Part shown: positions 1 through 8,804 of the stretch, in pieces
Numbering within the stretch: position 1 is the first letter of the stretch
Layout of the letters: every line of letters starts with the position of its first letter
Assembly: GCA_026705025.1 (NCBI GenBank)
Contig: JAPPBN010000026.1
Span: 248,001 to 312,000 of the forward strand
Length of the DNA stretch: 64,000 nucleotides
Direction: 5' to 3'
Origin: Bin125 sp026705025
GTDB taxonomy: Bacteria; Chloroflexota; Dehalococcoidia; Bin125
Position numbers and translations under genes: made by a program
The notes under the pieces: generated by a model
Told to the model about the DNA's origin: nothing
What the model saw: the letters and a program-made list of their open reading frames with translations, nothing else
Database searches by the model: none

Positions 1-583
1 GGACCTGGTGGAGCATCATCGTGTCGATTGGGCCGGGATGGATGCTGTTGACGCGGATGTTGTAGCGGCCCCATTCGCGGGCGGCCACCTTGGTCATGCC
101 GCGGACGGCGAACTTACTGGCCGTGTAGGCGATCGAGCCTGGGCCGCCGCGGAAACCAGCGGTTGAGGAGATATTGACGACCGAGCCGGACTGCTGCGCC
201 ATCATCTGCGGTCCGACCGCCTTCATTCCCAGCCAGACTCCAATCTGGTTGATGTCGACGACTTCCTGGTAGGTCTCTCGCGTCATTTCAACGATCGGCG
301 CATTGCGGTAGATGCCGGCGTTGTTGACCAGCGCGTCGAGCTTGCCGTGCTGCTCGACGATCTCGGCGACGAGTGCGTGCCAGGCGTCCTCATTCGAGAC
401 GTCCAGGTGGTGGTAGGTCGCCGCATCGCCGATCCGGGCGGCGATATCGGCGCCGTCGGTGTCGAGGACATCAGCGATCACCACTCGGGCGCCCTCGGCC
501 GCGAAGAGTTCAGCTTCGGCGGCGCCCTGACCTCGCGATCCGCCGGTGATCAGTGCAACTTTGTCCTTCAGTCGGTCGACCAT
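1..583 (-). CDS. Short-chain dehydrogenase/reductase (SDR), C-terminus cut by window edge
   Basis: NAD(P)-dependent oxidoreductase of the classical SDR family; the substrate cannot be told. Reading leftward from 583, the protein opens MVDRLKDKVALITGG. It has the glycine-rich cofactor motif TGGSRGQGAAE, the NNAG motif and the catalytic YTASK (Tyr-x3-Lys). Roughly the last 60 residues lie beyond base 1. Three in-frame ATGs sit side by side (589, 586, 583). The third is preferred because AGGAG then lies about 7 bases upstream. The gene is divergent from the SDR at 700, with a shared 116-base gap likely to hold both promoters. D in the ..VIADV.. strand suggests NAD(H) preference (inference). Confidence 0.9.
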   Translation of the reverse strand, partial: MVDRLKDKVALITGGSRGQGAAEAELFAAEGARVVIADVLDTDGADIAARIGDAATYHHLDVSNEDAWHALVAEIVEQHGKLDALVNNAGIYRNAPIVEMTRETYQEVVDINQIGVWLGMKAVGPQMMAQQSGSVVNISSTAGFRGGPGSIAYTASKFAVRGMTKVAAREWGRYNIRVNSIHPGPIDTMMLHQV

Positions 584-699
584 CATCATGCTCCTGCTAC
601 TTCGTCCTGTGGCGTGGGCAGTGTAGAGACTCGCCGGAATGAGGACGGTGCGTATCCTACGCTCACGCGAAGCGTTTGCAGCAGGGCGGAGCAGCGATC

Positions 700-1554
700 A
701 TGGCAGGACGAATCGACGGCAAGGTAGCGGTTATCACCGGAGGAGCGAGCGGAATCGGCGAAGGTTCGGTGCGCCTGTTTGCTGAAGAAGGCGGGCGCGT
801 GGTCGTCGCCGATATCCAGGACGAACGTGGTCACGCGCTGGTCGAGTCGATCGGCGGCGATACGACGTACGTGCATGCCGATGTTGCAGCCGAGGCAGAC
901 GTTCAGGGAGCGGTCGCCCACGCAATCGACCGCTTCGGCCGGATCGATGCGATCTTCAACAATGCTGGATATGCGGGAGCGCTCGGCGGCTTGACTGAGG
1001 TTGAGGAGGATGAGTACGAGCTCACGATGGGCGGCCTGCTGAAGGGCGTCTTCTTCGGGATCAAGCACTCTGCACGGGCGATGATCGCGCAGGGCGACGG
1101 TGGGTCGATCGTGAGCACGGCGAGCATTGCGGGCGTGAGCGCCGGCAACGGACCGGCGATTTATAGCGTGGCCAAGGGCGCGGTCGTGCATCTGACCAAA
1201 GTCGCCGCGTACGAGCTGGGCGAGCACAGCATCCGCGTCAATTGCATTTGTCCGGGCGGGATCGCCACGCCGATCTTCGGGAAGTCGCTGGGTCTGTCAG
1301 CAGCGGACGCCGACAAGACGGTTGAGGCGATGGCCGAGGTGATGGGGCAGGCGCAGCCGATCCAGCGCTCGGGCCGGCCGTCGGACATCGCGCACGCGGC
1401 ACTGTGGTTGTCCAGCGACGATTCGACCTTCGTGACCGGCCACGCAATGGTGGTCGACGGCGGGCTGACACTCGGTCGGCCGCGGCAGGACGAATTCGGC
1501 GAGAACATGCAGCGCATGTTCGACGCACTGGGCATCGAGACGCCGACCGAATGA
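700..1554 (+). CDS. Short-chain dehydrogenase/reductase (SDR)
   Basis: Complete classical SDR of 284 residues. Visible motifs are TGGASGIGEGS (nucleotide binding), NNAG, and YSVAK (catalytic Tyr and Lys). The C-terminal part ends in the usual VTGHAMVVDGG strand, followed by a tail of about 25 residues. An upstream in-frame TTG at 676 gives a longer reading frame. ATG 700 is preferred because GGGCGGAG lies just before it and the SDR fold starts immediately. The acidic residue after the second strand (VVADIQ) fits NAD(H). It is divergent from the SDR ending at base 1 and lies 46 bases before an MFS carrier, with which it may be co-transcribed. The substrate is unknown. Confidence 0.92.
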   Translation: MAGRIDGKVAVITGGASGIGEGSVRLFAEEGGRVVVADIQDERGHALVESIGGDTTYVHADVAAEADVQGAVAHAIDRFGRIDAIFNNAGYAGALGGLTEVEEDEYELTMGGLLKGVFFGIKHSARAMIAQGDGGSIVSTASIAGVSAGNGPAIYSVAKGAVVHLTKVAAYELGEHSIRVNCICPGGIATPIFGKSLGLSAADADKTVEAMAEVMGQAQPIQRSGRPSDIAHAALWLSSDDSTFVTGHAMVVDGGLTLGRPRQDEFGENMQRMFDALGIETPTE

Positions 1555-1600
1555 CAACTGTCCTGTCGGTTGCGAGTCACAGACTGCAACGAAGTCCTCG

Positions 1601-2950
1601 ATGACCCTGTTCGGTCGGCCGGTGTTCTACGGCTGGATCATCGTCGCAGCGGCGTTCATGGCTCAGTTCGTGGCCGTGGGCGTCCAGACCTCCGTGGCCG
1701 CGGTCTTTGCACCGGAGATGGTCGAAGAGTTCGGTTGGACCCGGACGCAGTTCTTCGCGGCCGACTCGATCGGCCAACTGCTGTTGATGTTCATCGGATT
1801 TCTGCTGGGGCCTCGTGTCGATCGGTTCGGCGCGCGACCGATCATGCTGGGCGCAGCGGCCGTCTGCATCCCTGCGCTCTTCCTGATGAGTCAGGTGGGC
1901 GAGTACTGGGAGTACGTGCTGGTCCGCGGTGTGCTGCTGGTGACCGCCTCGTCGGTTTCCGGATTCCTGGTGGTATCGATCGCCGTCTCCAAGTGGTTCG
2001 TGGCCAAGCGCGGTCAGGCGCTCGGTTGGACGTCGATGGGTGTGTCGATGGCCGGACTGTTCTGGCCGTCGTTTACCGCCGTGGCGCTGATCGCACCGCT
2101 GGACTGGCGCACGGCATGGATCGTGTTGGCGGGATGCTACGCGGTGATCTTCATTCCGTCGGCGCTGATGATGCGACGGCGCCCCGAAGATCACGGGATG
2201 TTACCGGATGGTGGTCCGACGCAACTGACGTCGGCGCAGATCCAGGCGGCTGAGCACGATGAGCGAACCTCACTGACCCGATCTGAGGCGTTGAGGTCGA
2301 GCAGCTTCTACCTGATTGTGCTGATCTTTGGCATCTCGGTGGTCGGCATCTTTGCGATTCTGTTGAACGGAGTCTTCTTCCTCCGTGAACACGGCCTGAC
2401 TGCCGCCCAGGCTCCACTGGCAGTAGGTGCGTTTTCGCTCTTCTCGATGTTGACGAAACCGCCATGGGGCTGGGCGCTCGACCGTTGGGACACACGCGTG
2501 GTGGGGTTCGTCTCGTTTGCACTCGGAGCGATGGGCTTCGTGTTGGTGATCAACGCGGGTCCTTCGGGCAACTTCTGGCTGATTGCCGCAGCTCTGGCCG
2601 TCATGGGAGCCGGAATCGGTGGCAATATCCCGATCCAGGACATGTTCTGGGCCGAATATTTCGGCCGACGTCACCTGGGAGCCGTTCGGGCAGTCGGATT
2701 TCCTGTGGCGATGGGGATCAATGCGCTCACGCCGACCCTGGTGGCGCTGTCCTACGACGTGATCGGTTCGTACGATGTCGCCTTCTACACTTGCTCCGCG
2801 CTCTGGGCAGGCTCGGCGATTCTCTGTCTGATGCTGCGTCTACCGGCCAAGCGTCGTTTGCCGTTGGCAGCGCTCGTCCGGCGCGTGGCGCGGTTGATCA
2901 CACCATCAACGAATCCAGCCGCCCGTCCGGCCTCGCAGAAACGGTTCTAA
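1601..2950 (+). CDS. MFS transporter, monocarboxylate/oxalate-antiporter-like
   Basis: 449-residue inner-membrane carrier with about 12 hydrophobic segments in two halves, split by a hydrophilic loop near residues 205-235. The start FGRPVFYGWIIVAAAF resembles the OFA/monocarboxylate-porter branch of the major facilitator superfamily. The loop motif RVDRFGARPIM after segment 2 is the family signature (G-x3-D-R-x-G-x-R). It is a divergent relative of the three tandem carriers at 37.3-41.4 kb, which begin with the same YGWYIVA-type segment. It probably moves a small carboxylate by proton symport (family inference). No strong Shine-Dalgarno is seen. It may share a transcript with the SDR upstream. 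Confidence 0.85.
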   Translation: MTLFGRPVFYGWIIVAAAFMAQFVAVGVQTSVAAVFAPEMVEEFGWTRTQFFAADSIGQLLLMFIGFLLGPRVDRFGARPIMLGAAAVCIPALFLMSQVGEYWEYVLVRGVLLVTASSVSGFLVVSIAVSKWFVAKRGQALGWTSMGVSMAGLFWPSFTAVALIAPLDWRTAWIVLAGCYAVIFIPSALMMRRRPEDHGMLPDGGPTQLTSAQIQAAEHDERTSLTRSEALRSSSFYLIVLIFGISVVGIFAILLNGVFFLREHGLTAAQAPLAVGAFSLFSMLTKPPWGWALDRWDTRVVGFVSFALGAMGFVLVINAGPSGNFWLIAAALAVMGAGIGGNIPIQDMFWAEYFGRRHLGAVRAVGFPVAMGINALTPTLVALSYDVIGSYDVAFYTCSALWAGSAILCLMLRLPAKRRLPLAALVRRVARLITPSTNPAARPASQKRF

Positions 2951-2968
2951 CGGGGTCACGAACGAAAC

Positions 2969-2992
2969 AGCCCACTCCGTGAGGAGTGGGCT
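2969..2992. terminator. Perfect 10-bp hairpin between convergent genes
   Basis: AGCCCACTCC, loop GTGA, GGAGTGGGCT, lying between the stop of the MFS gene (2950) and the stop of the minus-strand secreted protein (3020). On the minus strand the stem is followed by GTTTCGTT, so it suits termination of the leftward gene best; on the plus strand there is no T-tract. Confidence 0.65.
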
Positions 2993-3019
2993 GGTCAGTT
3001 GGGCAAATGCCGCGATTGC

Positions 3020-3775
3020 CTAGCGGGGCATGCCGACTTCGATCTCGGAGCTACGCAGCCAGCGGTCGTGATCCGGACCGCTCGCCGGGAAGAATCGGGC
3101 TCGCGGGAAGAGATCGTCGTAGCCTTCGACTCTGAATCCGAACTCGGTACGGCCGTCTGCATCCACGTAGCGGGCGATAATCCGACCCTCGAATCCGTCC
3201 CCGAAATCGATCAACGAACTGCGTAGCCAGCGGGTGTGGCCTGGACCGCCCTGGGGGAAGAAACGAGCCCGTGGGAAGATCTCGGCGCCGCTGGGATCGC
3301 GCATGCCGAATTCGATTCTGCCGTCGTCAGCTCGGCGAGCGATGATGCGGACTGCAATTGATGCGTCCGAGCCGCCCAACTCTTCAGAAATCCGGTGCCT
3401 GAAGTCGGAAATCGACAGGCCATCGGCGTCGAAGCCACCGTCCATCACGTCCAAGGAGTCAGTCGCGCGTGTGCCGGAGTCGGAGATCAACCGGAGCGTG
3501 ACGGTCCTGGCGTCCTCCGGACTGACAGTGACCGTCCATTCGCCTCGGCTCTCCACAGTCGTGGATCCAACCTGTACGCCGTCCTGATTGATCGCGACGA
3601 CCTGATCGCCGACGTAGGAGTCGAGGTCGTTGCCCCAGAACCAGTGAGGGGGACGCGGATTGTCCTGAGCCGTGATCGACGGCGCGAAATTGATCAACAG
3701 GATCGTCAACGCGGCAAGCAAGGCCACGCCGAGGCTCCATCGCCGCGCCGCGCCTTCAAACAGGATGGGTCTCAT
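3020..3775 (-). CDS. Secreted protein with Ig-like segment and two EFG-type repeats
   Basis: 251 residues. N-terminal signal peptide with hydrophobic core at residues 15-35 and likely cleavage after SITAQ. Residues 50-100 (VGDQVVAINQDG.., GEWTVTV) look like a bacterial Ig-like strand set. Two tandem copies of a ~50-residue unit follow at about 141-190 and 197-246. Each has the pattern I-I-A-R-x3-D-G-R-x-E-F-G-x-R, then F-P-R-A-R-F-F-P, then R-W-L-R-S-S. The same unit occurs twice in the thioredoxin protein at 16855. A strong AAGGAGGA lies before ATG 3775. It is probably extracytoplasmic; I cannot assign a function. No cysteines or enzyme motifs are seen. Confidence 0.85.
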   Translation of the reverse strand: MRPILFEGAARRWSLGVALLAALTILLINFAPSITAQDNPRPPHWFWGNDLDSYVGDQVVAINQDGVQVGSTTVESRGEWTVTVSPEDARTVTLRLISDSGTRATDSLDVMDGGFDADGLSISDFRHRISEELGGSDASIAVRIIARRADDGRIEFGMRDPSGAEIFPRARFFPQGGPGHTRWLRSSLIDFGDGFEGRIIARYVDADGRTEFGFRVEGYDDLFPRARFFPASGPDHDRWLRSSEIEVGMPR

Positions 3776-3965
3776 TCCCGGCTCCTCCTTGCCCCACGCC
3801 CGCCGTGGTGGGAGTTACTTGACGTTAGCTTATCGCGGTCGCCCCGAATCGCTGTTCAGTCCTCATGTTCGCCAGCCGATTTTGCGGTCAGCTAACGATT
3901 GCACTGGCCTCACTGTCTCAAGTGATAACAGGACTGTCAACCAATGGGAGGTAGCGGCGGACAGA

Positions 3966-4727
3966 TCAGCGAGCGAGGAATCCGCCATCGATCTTGAGTT
4001 CAGCACCGGTGACATAAGACGACTCGTCGGAGGCGAGGAAGAGCACGCCGTTGGCCACCTCGTCGACCTCGCCCGTGCGCCGCAGAGGAATCGATCGCAC
4101 CAGTCTGGCCCGCATCTCCTCCGAGATTCCGGTGCTCGATCGCATCGGCGGCATGAACCCGGGATGGACCGTGTTGACGCGGATGCCGTCCGGACCGAGC
4201 CGCACCGCCATCGCTTTCGAGAAATTACGCACCGCCGCCTTCGAGGCGTGATAGGCCGGATGCCCGCCGTCGGAGCCGACGAAGCCGTAGATCGAGGAGA
4301 TGTTGACGATCGATCCGCGGTTGCCGGCGGCCAACATCGCCGTCGAACCGAGCTTGGTGCCGAGGTAGACGCCGGTCGCGTTGACCTCCATGATCCGGTG
4401 CCAGCCCTCGGTTGAGTTCGGATCGTCCACTGAGGTCGAGGAGAGGCCGGCGTTGTTGACCAACACGTCGAGCCGACCGCCGTACGTTTCGAGAGTCGAA
4501 CTGAGCAACGCGTTCCATTCCTCCTCGGCCGTGACATCCATCATCGCGAAGTTGGCGACGCCACCCGCCGAACGAATCTGCTCCTCGACCTCGAGGCCGC
4601 CCTCCTCATAGAGGTCGGCGATCACGACAGAGGCGCCCTCTCGGCCGAACAGCCGGCACTCGGCCGCGCCCATGCCGGCTCCGCCTCCCGTCACGATGGC
4701 GACTTTGCCTTCGAGTCGTCCGGGCAT
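3966..4727 (-). CDS. Short-chain dehydrogenase/reductase (SDR)
   Basis: 253-residue classical SDR. It has TGGGAGMGAAE for cofactor binding, NNAG, an SIV-NISS strand, the catalytic YHASK and the C-terminal YVTGAELKIDGG. The start is supported by GGGAGG six bases before ATG 4727. It lies downstream of the amidohydrolase on the same strand, but a hairpin terminator at 4786-4814 separates them, so it probably has its own promoter. It resembles the SDRs at 1-583 and 63669-64000, consistent with lineage expansion of this family. The substrate is unknown. Confidence 0.92.
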   Translation of the reverse strand: MPGRLEGKVAIVTGGGAGMGAAECRLFGREGASVVIADLYEEGGLEVEEQIRSAGGVANFAMMDVTAEEEWNALLSSTLETYGGRLDVLVNNAGLSSTSVDDPNSTEGWHRIMEVNATGVYLGTKLGSTAMLAAGNRGSIVNISSIYGFVGSDGGHPAYHASKAAVRNFSKAMAVRLGPDGIRVNTVHPGFMPPMRSSTGISEEMRARLVRSIPLRRTGEVDEVANGVLFLASDESSYVTGAELKIDGGFLAR

Positions 4728-4785
4728 GTTTCGCCTCCCGTTCTTTGATTCAGTTGCGTGTGTCGATCACGACCGAGGGTAAAGA

Positions 4786-4814
4786 AAATGCTCCCCCGAG
4801 TAGAGGGAGCATTT
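4786..4814 (-). terminator. Rho-independent terminator of the amidohydrolase gene
   Basis: On the minus strand a 10-bp perfect stem (AAATGCTCCC / GGGAGCATTT) with a 9-base loop is followed by TTCTTT, starting 24 bases after the stop codon at 4838. This is the classic arrangement of an intrinsic terminator. Confidence 0.85.
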
Positions 4815-4837
4815 CGCTCGGGACGTTCGAAGTCCCG

Positions 4838-6034
4838 CTATCCGCCAGCCGCGGCGCTCTCGTAGATCGAGGCGGGCGCAGGCGGCAGGTGGTAGATGCG
4901 TTCGGCCGTCGTCCTCAGCACCTTCTCGCGGATCCCCTCATCGAGGTCGGTGAGGACTTCGGTGATGTGTTCCTGCGCCCGAGGGTAGAGGCAGGTCGGG
5001 TGGGGGAAATCGGTCTCGAACATCACGTTGTCCTCGCCGATCGCCGAGATCGTGGCGCGCGGACCGAAGTCCTCGAACCAGAACGAGGCGAAGATTTGGC
5101 GGCGGAAGTACTCCGACGGTTTCATCGTCAGGCCTTCGCGCTCGGTCGGCACGGTCTCTTCGAACTGGTAGTCCATCGCTTCGAGCAGGAACGGCACCCA
5201 GCCGATGCCGGACTCCACAGAGACGAAGTTGATCTTCGGGTAGCGCTCGCAGAGGCCGGAGAAGATCAGGTTCATGATCACCTTGAAGTTGGTGATGAAC
5301 AGGCTGATCGAAATCAACGCCAACGACCGCTGCGGTCCGTAGCCGGGCCAGAGCAACTTGTCGGCGACACCGGCGCCGGCGCCGATGTGGAAGTTGACCG
5401 GCATCTCCATGTCCTGGCAGGCATCCCAGAACGGATCCCAGGCGGCGTCGCCCAGATGCGGAAGGCCGAAGGCTTCCGGTGTGTCGCACATCGTGATCCC
5501 GGTCATGCCGAGATCTTTGATTCGTTGCAACTCGTCAACCGCGGCGGGAATGTCCCAGAAGGGGACCAGACCCTGCGGGTAGAGTCGGCCTGCACCCTCC
5601 TCCTGAAACTCGGCGATCGCGTCGTTGTAGACCGTGCAGCAGATGTTGCGCAGTTCGTGGTCCTCGATCTTGACGAAATTCTGCGAACCGAATCCGGCCA
5701 CGTTTGGATAGACGATTTGCTGCGCGATGCCCAGGTCGTCAAGCAGCTTCAGGCGCGCCTTCGGTTCGGTCGCCGCCTTTGACATCTGCTCGAAGCTCTC
5801 GAGCGAGATCTTGCCGTACTCCTTCGAGCCGTCGTCTCGTACGACCGTGAAACCGGGCGGGCCGAAGTCGATGTCGTCGAGCACCTGCCACCGCTGTTGG
5901 CCTTCATCGTTGAGCACGATGTGCGGCACCGCGTCCTTGTACTTGGCCGGCGCGCGCGAGGTCCAGAGGTCGGGCGGTTCGGTGTAGTGCGAGTCGATGT
6001 CGATGACGGGAATGCCATGCACGGTGAGAGACAT
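4838..6034 (-). CDS. Amidohydrolase family 2 (ACMSD-like) metal-dependent hydrolase/decarboxylase
   Basis: 398 residues, TIM-barrel amidohydrolase of the ACMSD/PF04909 type. These enzymes decarboxylate or hydrolyse aromatic or dicarboxylic substrates using a metal. The first-strand motif DIDSHYTEP keeps the metal His in the place of HxH. A central FHIG gives a second His ligand and the late ETDFPHP gives the catalytic Asp. NFVSVESGIGWVPFLLEAMD is typical of the C-terminal barrel half. AGGAG sits about 6 bases before ATG 6034. It is followed by an intrinsic terminator. A second homologue is at 53060-54307. The substrate is unknown. Confidence 0.88.
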   Translation of the reverse strand: MSLTVHGIPVIDIDSHYTEPPDLWTSRAPAKYKDAVPHIVLNDEGQQRWQVLDDIDFGPPGFTVVRDDGSKEYGKISLESFEQMSKAATEPKARLKLLDDLGIAQQIVYPNVAGFGSQNFVKIEDHELRNICCTVYNDAIAEFQEEGAGRLYPQGLVPFWDIPAAVDELQRIKDLGMTGITMCDTPEAFGLPHLGDAAWDPFWDACQDMEMPVNFHIGAGAGVADKLLWPGYGPQRSLALISISLFITNFKVIMNLIFSGLCERYPKINFVSVESGIGWVPFLLEAMDYQFEETVPTEREGLTMKPSEYFRRQIFASFWFEDFGPRATISAIGEDNVMFETDFPHPTCLYPRAQEHITEVLTDLDEGIREKVLRTTAERIYHLPPAPASIYESAAAGG

Positions 6035-6091
6035 GTTGGGCTCCTGCTGGTTACTCCAAGCGTTTCACCTGCATGGTATCGGGTTGATGAA

Positions 6092-7138
6092 TCAGGAGGC
6101 CGGAGCCGGGATCTGGCTCAGGGCGAAGTCCCGGGCGGACTGGGCGGTAGTGATCTTGCGGCGGTCCGCCGCTTCGAAGATCTCGCGCGTCGTCTCGAAC
6201 ACGCCTTCGGCGTGCTCAACGGCCTGCTCGTACGTCCAGCCGGCGACCTCTTGCGCGACCGAAATCACTCCGCCGGAGTTGACGACGTAGTCGGGCGCGT
6301 AAAGGATGCCTCGCTCGGCGAGGAGGCCGGCGTCTTGGGGATCCCGGAGCAGTTGATTGTTCGCGCCACCGCAGATCGCCCGGCACTGCAGGCCAGGAAT
6401 CGTCTCTTCACAGAAGACACCGCCCAGCGCGTTGGGCGACAGCACGTCGCAGGGGGCGACGAAGGCTTCATCTACAGAAATCGTGTTCGCGCCGATCTCC
6501 ACAGCCAACGCGGCGGCGGCAATTGCGCGGATGTCGGCGACGAAGATGCGCGCCCCGTCCTCCGCCAGAGAGCGCGCGACTCTTGAGCCAACCTTGCCCA
6601 CGCCGACCACGACGATCGTCTTGTCTGCCGGGTCCGGATCACCGTCAAGCGCTTCCAACGTGGCGTAGATGCCGTTGAGCACCGTGACCGCGGTCAGAGC
6701 TGATGTGTCGCCCGAACCGCCCAACGCTGGCGACGTTCCCACAATGTGCGGGGTCCACTGGGACAGTTGATCAATCTCGTCGGTGGTCGTGCCGACGTCG
6801 GTGGTGGTCAGGTAGCGGCCTTCGAACGCATTGACGAATTCGGCGTAGCTTCGCAATTGCGCCTCGGTCTTGTTGGCCGGATCCCCGATCACGACCGCCT
6901 TGCCTCCGCCGAACGGCAGCCGCGCGGCCGATGACTTGAGCGTCATGGCTTCCGACAGACGCAGCACGTCGGCGAAGGCGGCGTCCCGGTCGGCGTACGG
7001 CTGCCAGCGAGTCCCGCCGATTGCCGGCCCCAGCGCGGTCGAGTGGATGGCGCAGATCGCCTCGATGCCGACATCCTGGTCGCGCCACAGCGCAACCTCT
7101 TCATATCCGTGCTTGATGATGGTGCGAAACTCTGCCAT
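6092..7138 (-). CDS. Leucine/phenylalanine/valine dehydrogenase family protein
   Basis: NAD-dependent oxidative deaminase of branched-chain or aromatic amino acids, or the reverse amination. 348 residues, the usual length for leucine dehydrogenase. The N-terminal catalytic domain has LGPAIGGTR (carboxylate binding) and LPFGGGKAV, whose Lys is the substrate-binding lysine. It is followed by the TTTDVGT segment. The Rossmann domain carries VVGVGKVGSRVA, then ICGGANNQL and the Asn-rich YVVNSGG typical of the family. A GTG at 7141 gives one extra residue; ATG 7138 is chosen. It lies 58 bases from the amidohydrolase start on the same strand, so the two may form a transcript. Confidence 0.92.
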   Translation of the reverse strand: MAEFRTIIKHGYEEVALWRDQDVGIEAICAIHSTALGPAIGGTRWQPYADRDAAFADVLRLSEAMTLKSSAARLPFGGGKAVVIGDPANKTEAQLRSYAEFVNAFEGRYLTTTDVGTTTDEIDQLSQWTPHIVGTSPALGGSGDTSALTAVTVLNGIYATLEALDGDPDPADKTIVVVGVGKVGSRVARSLAEDGARIFVADIRAIAAAALAVEIGANTISVDEAFVAPCDVLSPNALGGVFCEETIPGLQCRAICGGANNQLLRDPQDAGLLAERGILYAPDYVVNSGGVISVAQEVAGWTYEQAVEHAEGVFETTREIFEAADRRKITTAQSARDFALSQIPAPAS

Positions 7139-7156
7139 CACTCATCCCGTCATCGG

Positions 7157-8245
7157 CTACTCGAGCATTCCGGAAATGCTCAGGATCACTCCCCGTTCGT
7201 CTATCTGAATCAACTGTAAGTCGCCCTCCGGCGAGTAGATCCGTCCGACGTCCGGCGACCACTCCAGTTCGAGGCGCTCTGTTCCCTGGTCATCGCCGGG
7301 TCCGCCAAGCAGGATGATCGCGCCTTCGGTTGCGTCGTCCTCAGCTCCGACGGCTCGCCCGCAGCGCATGCAGCCCGGCGGCACGATGGCGATGGTGATG
7401 GTCCTGCCGCGTTCCGCGCTGAGCAGCCAGCGACCATCCGGCTCGAGCTTCGGCGACATCAGCATGTCGGGCGCAATCGCGCCGATTTCCGGGGCCACCG
7501 TGAGATCTTCGCCTCCCTCAACAGGTGGTGGCGACTTCAGTCCGGGCAACTGTCCAACCTGGTTGGTCGCGTACGCCTCGGCAAACTCTTGAGTGTGCTC
7601 TGCAACGATCTCATCCGGCGCCTGGCCCGCCCAGATCCGCACAATCACGCCATCCGGATCGATGAAGAACGATCGCGGCGGCCCACTCGGCCCGCCGCCG
7701 CCATAGGCGCGAAAGACCGCGCCGTCGAAGTCCATCGGGACTTCGTACTCGATCCCGAACTCGCCGACGAAGTTCAGAGCGACCGAGGTCGATTCCTCGA
7801 TGTTCACCCCCACGATGGTGAGGCCCCTCGCTCCGTGTTCGTCGAGCGCACGGATCAGCGCCGGAACCTCGCGCCGGCACGGGCTGCACCAGGAGGCCCA
7901 GAAATTGATCAGCACCGGCTGTCCGCGCCAGTCCGAGAGCCGGAACCGTTGGCCGTCAACCGTCTCCAGATCGAAGTCAGGAGCCAGGTCGCCGATTTCC
8001 GAACCGACCTCCCGACCCTCGGTCGGCAGCCAGGCCGGCAAATCGACCACGCCTTCGCCCCCGCCGTTGGACGGCTGCAGCAGCGTGAGCCAGAGGGCCG
8101 CCGCAACAGCAATCACGACTCCGGCCCCGGCGATGACCGTGCGCGCGCCGTGGTACTCGCGCGGACGGTTGGGATTCTCGTGCGGCAGTCCGCCGTTGGA
8201 ATCGTCTGACTCGACTGATTCTGTGGTCTCGTCGGTATCATTCAT
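7157..8245 (-). CDS. Membrane-anchored TlpA/ResA-like thiol-disulfide protein
   Basis: A GTG at 8383 opens a longer frame, but ATG 8245 is preferred because the upstream part has no protein character. The resulting 362-residue protein has an acidic cytosolic start, one membrane helix (about 34-57), and an external thioredoxin domain. That domain has NFWASWCSPC (Cys120, Cys123) and the downstream PPRSFFIDPDGVI cis-Pro region. A C-terminal extension of about 130 residues holds a second CxxC (GCMRCG). Such proteins reduce disulfides of cytochrome or other envelope proteins. It lies 18 bases upstream of the leucine-dehydrogenase-like gene on the same strand and is divergent from the ThDP enzyme genes. 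Confidence 0.85.
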   Translation of the reverse strand: MNDTDETTESVESDDSNGGLPHENPNRPREYHGARTVIAGAGVVIAVAAALWLTLLQPSNGGGEGVVDLPAWLPTEGREVGSEIGDLAPDFDLETVDGQRFRLSDWRGQPVLINFWASWCSPCRREVPALIRALDEHGARGLTIVGVNIEESTSVALNFVGEFGIEYEVPMDFDGAVFRAYGGGGPSGPPRSFFIDPDGVIVRIWAGQAPDEIVAEHTQEFAEAYATNQVGQLPGLKSPPPVEGGEDLTVAPEIGAIAPDMLMSPKLEPDGRWLLSAERGRTITIAIVPPGCMRCGRAVGAEDDATEGAIILLGGPGDDQGTERLELEWSPDVGRIYSPEGDLQLIQIDERGVILSISGMLE

Positions 8246-8297
8246 GGCGTTCGGCTCAGCGCTGGTCGTGAATCCGCTGAGTACCTGGAGGCAGCCT

Positions 8298-8804
8298 ATG
8301 ACGGCCCAGTCAATCCCGGCGGACCAACTGTTGGCGGCAATCCGCGGCGCGGGGGTCCAGGATGTGGTCCTCGTGCCCGACACGCATCAGCGTACGGTGC
8401 TCGATCTGCTCATGGACGACGAGGTAATTCGCACGATTCACTGTTCAACCGAAGACGAAGCCGTGGCCGTCTCCGCCGGCCTGATCATCGGCGGCCGACG
8501 CCCGATGATGCAGATTCAGCACGCCGGCCTCTACGCTTCCGTCAACAACCTGCGAGGCGTCGCGTTGGACGGCCACTTTCCCATCGTCCTCCTGATCGGC
8601 CTGCTCGGTCGCGACCCCGAGTTGGAGCCGGAGCAGGACGGCTCATCAATGGTCCGGCTCTGTCGCCCCCTGCTGGAAACTCTGGACATCCCGTCGCACC
8701 TGCTCGACGGACCGGAGGACCTCCACCACGTCTCCGAAGCCTTCGATGAGGCCGCAGAACGCAACGGCCCGGTCGCCCTCCTGGTAGGAACGACGACATC
8801 ATGA
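8298..8804 (+). CDS. ThDP-dependent decarboxylase, alpha (PYR-domain) subunit, sulfopyruvate/phosphonopyruvate decarboxylase-like
   Basis: 168 residues matching the small PYR domain of two-subunit ThDP enzymes such as sulfopyruvate decarboxylase ComD. CSTEDEAVAVSAGLIIGG contains the conserved Glu that activates the ThDP aminopyrimidine. IQHAGLYASVNNL and FPIVLLIGLLG are family landmarks. The chosen start (CTATGACGGCC) follows GGAGGCAGC. The stop overlaps the beta-subunit start (ATGA, 8801-8804), implying translational coupling and a 1:1 complex. It presumably decarboxylates a 2-oxo acid. Sulfopyruvate or phosphonopyruvate is the family precedent, not shown here. Confidence 0.85.
   Translation: MTAQSIPADQLLAAIRGAGVQDVVLVPDTHQRTVLDLLMDDEVIRTIHCSTEDEAVAVSAGLIIGGRRPMMQIQHAGLYASVNNLRGVALDGHFPIVLLIGLLGRDPELEPEQDGSSMVRLCRPLLETLDIPSHLLDGPEDLHHVSEAFDEAAERNGPVALLVGTTTS

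Noticed and set aside
7800..8297. Extended plus-strand frame upstream of the ThDP alpha subunit
   Set aside because: It overlaps the minus-strand TlpA gene; only the part from ATG 8298 matches the enzyme family.
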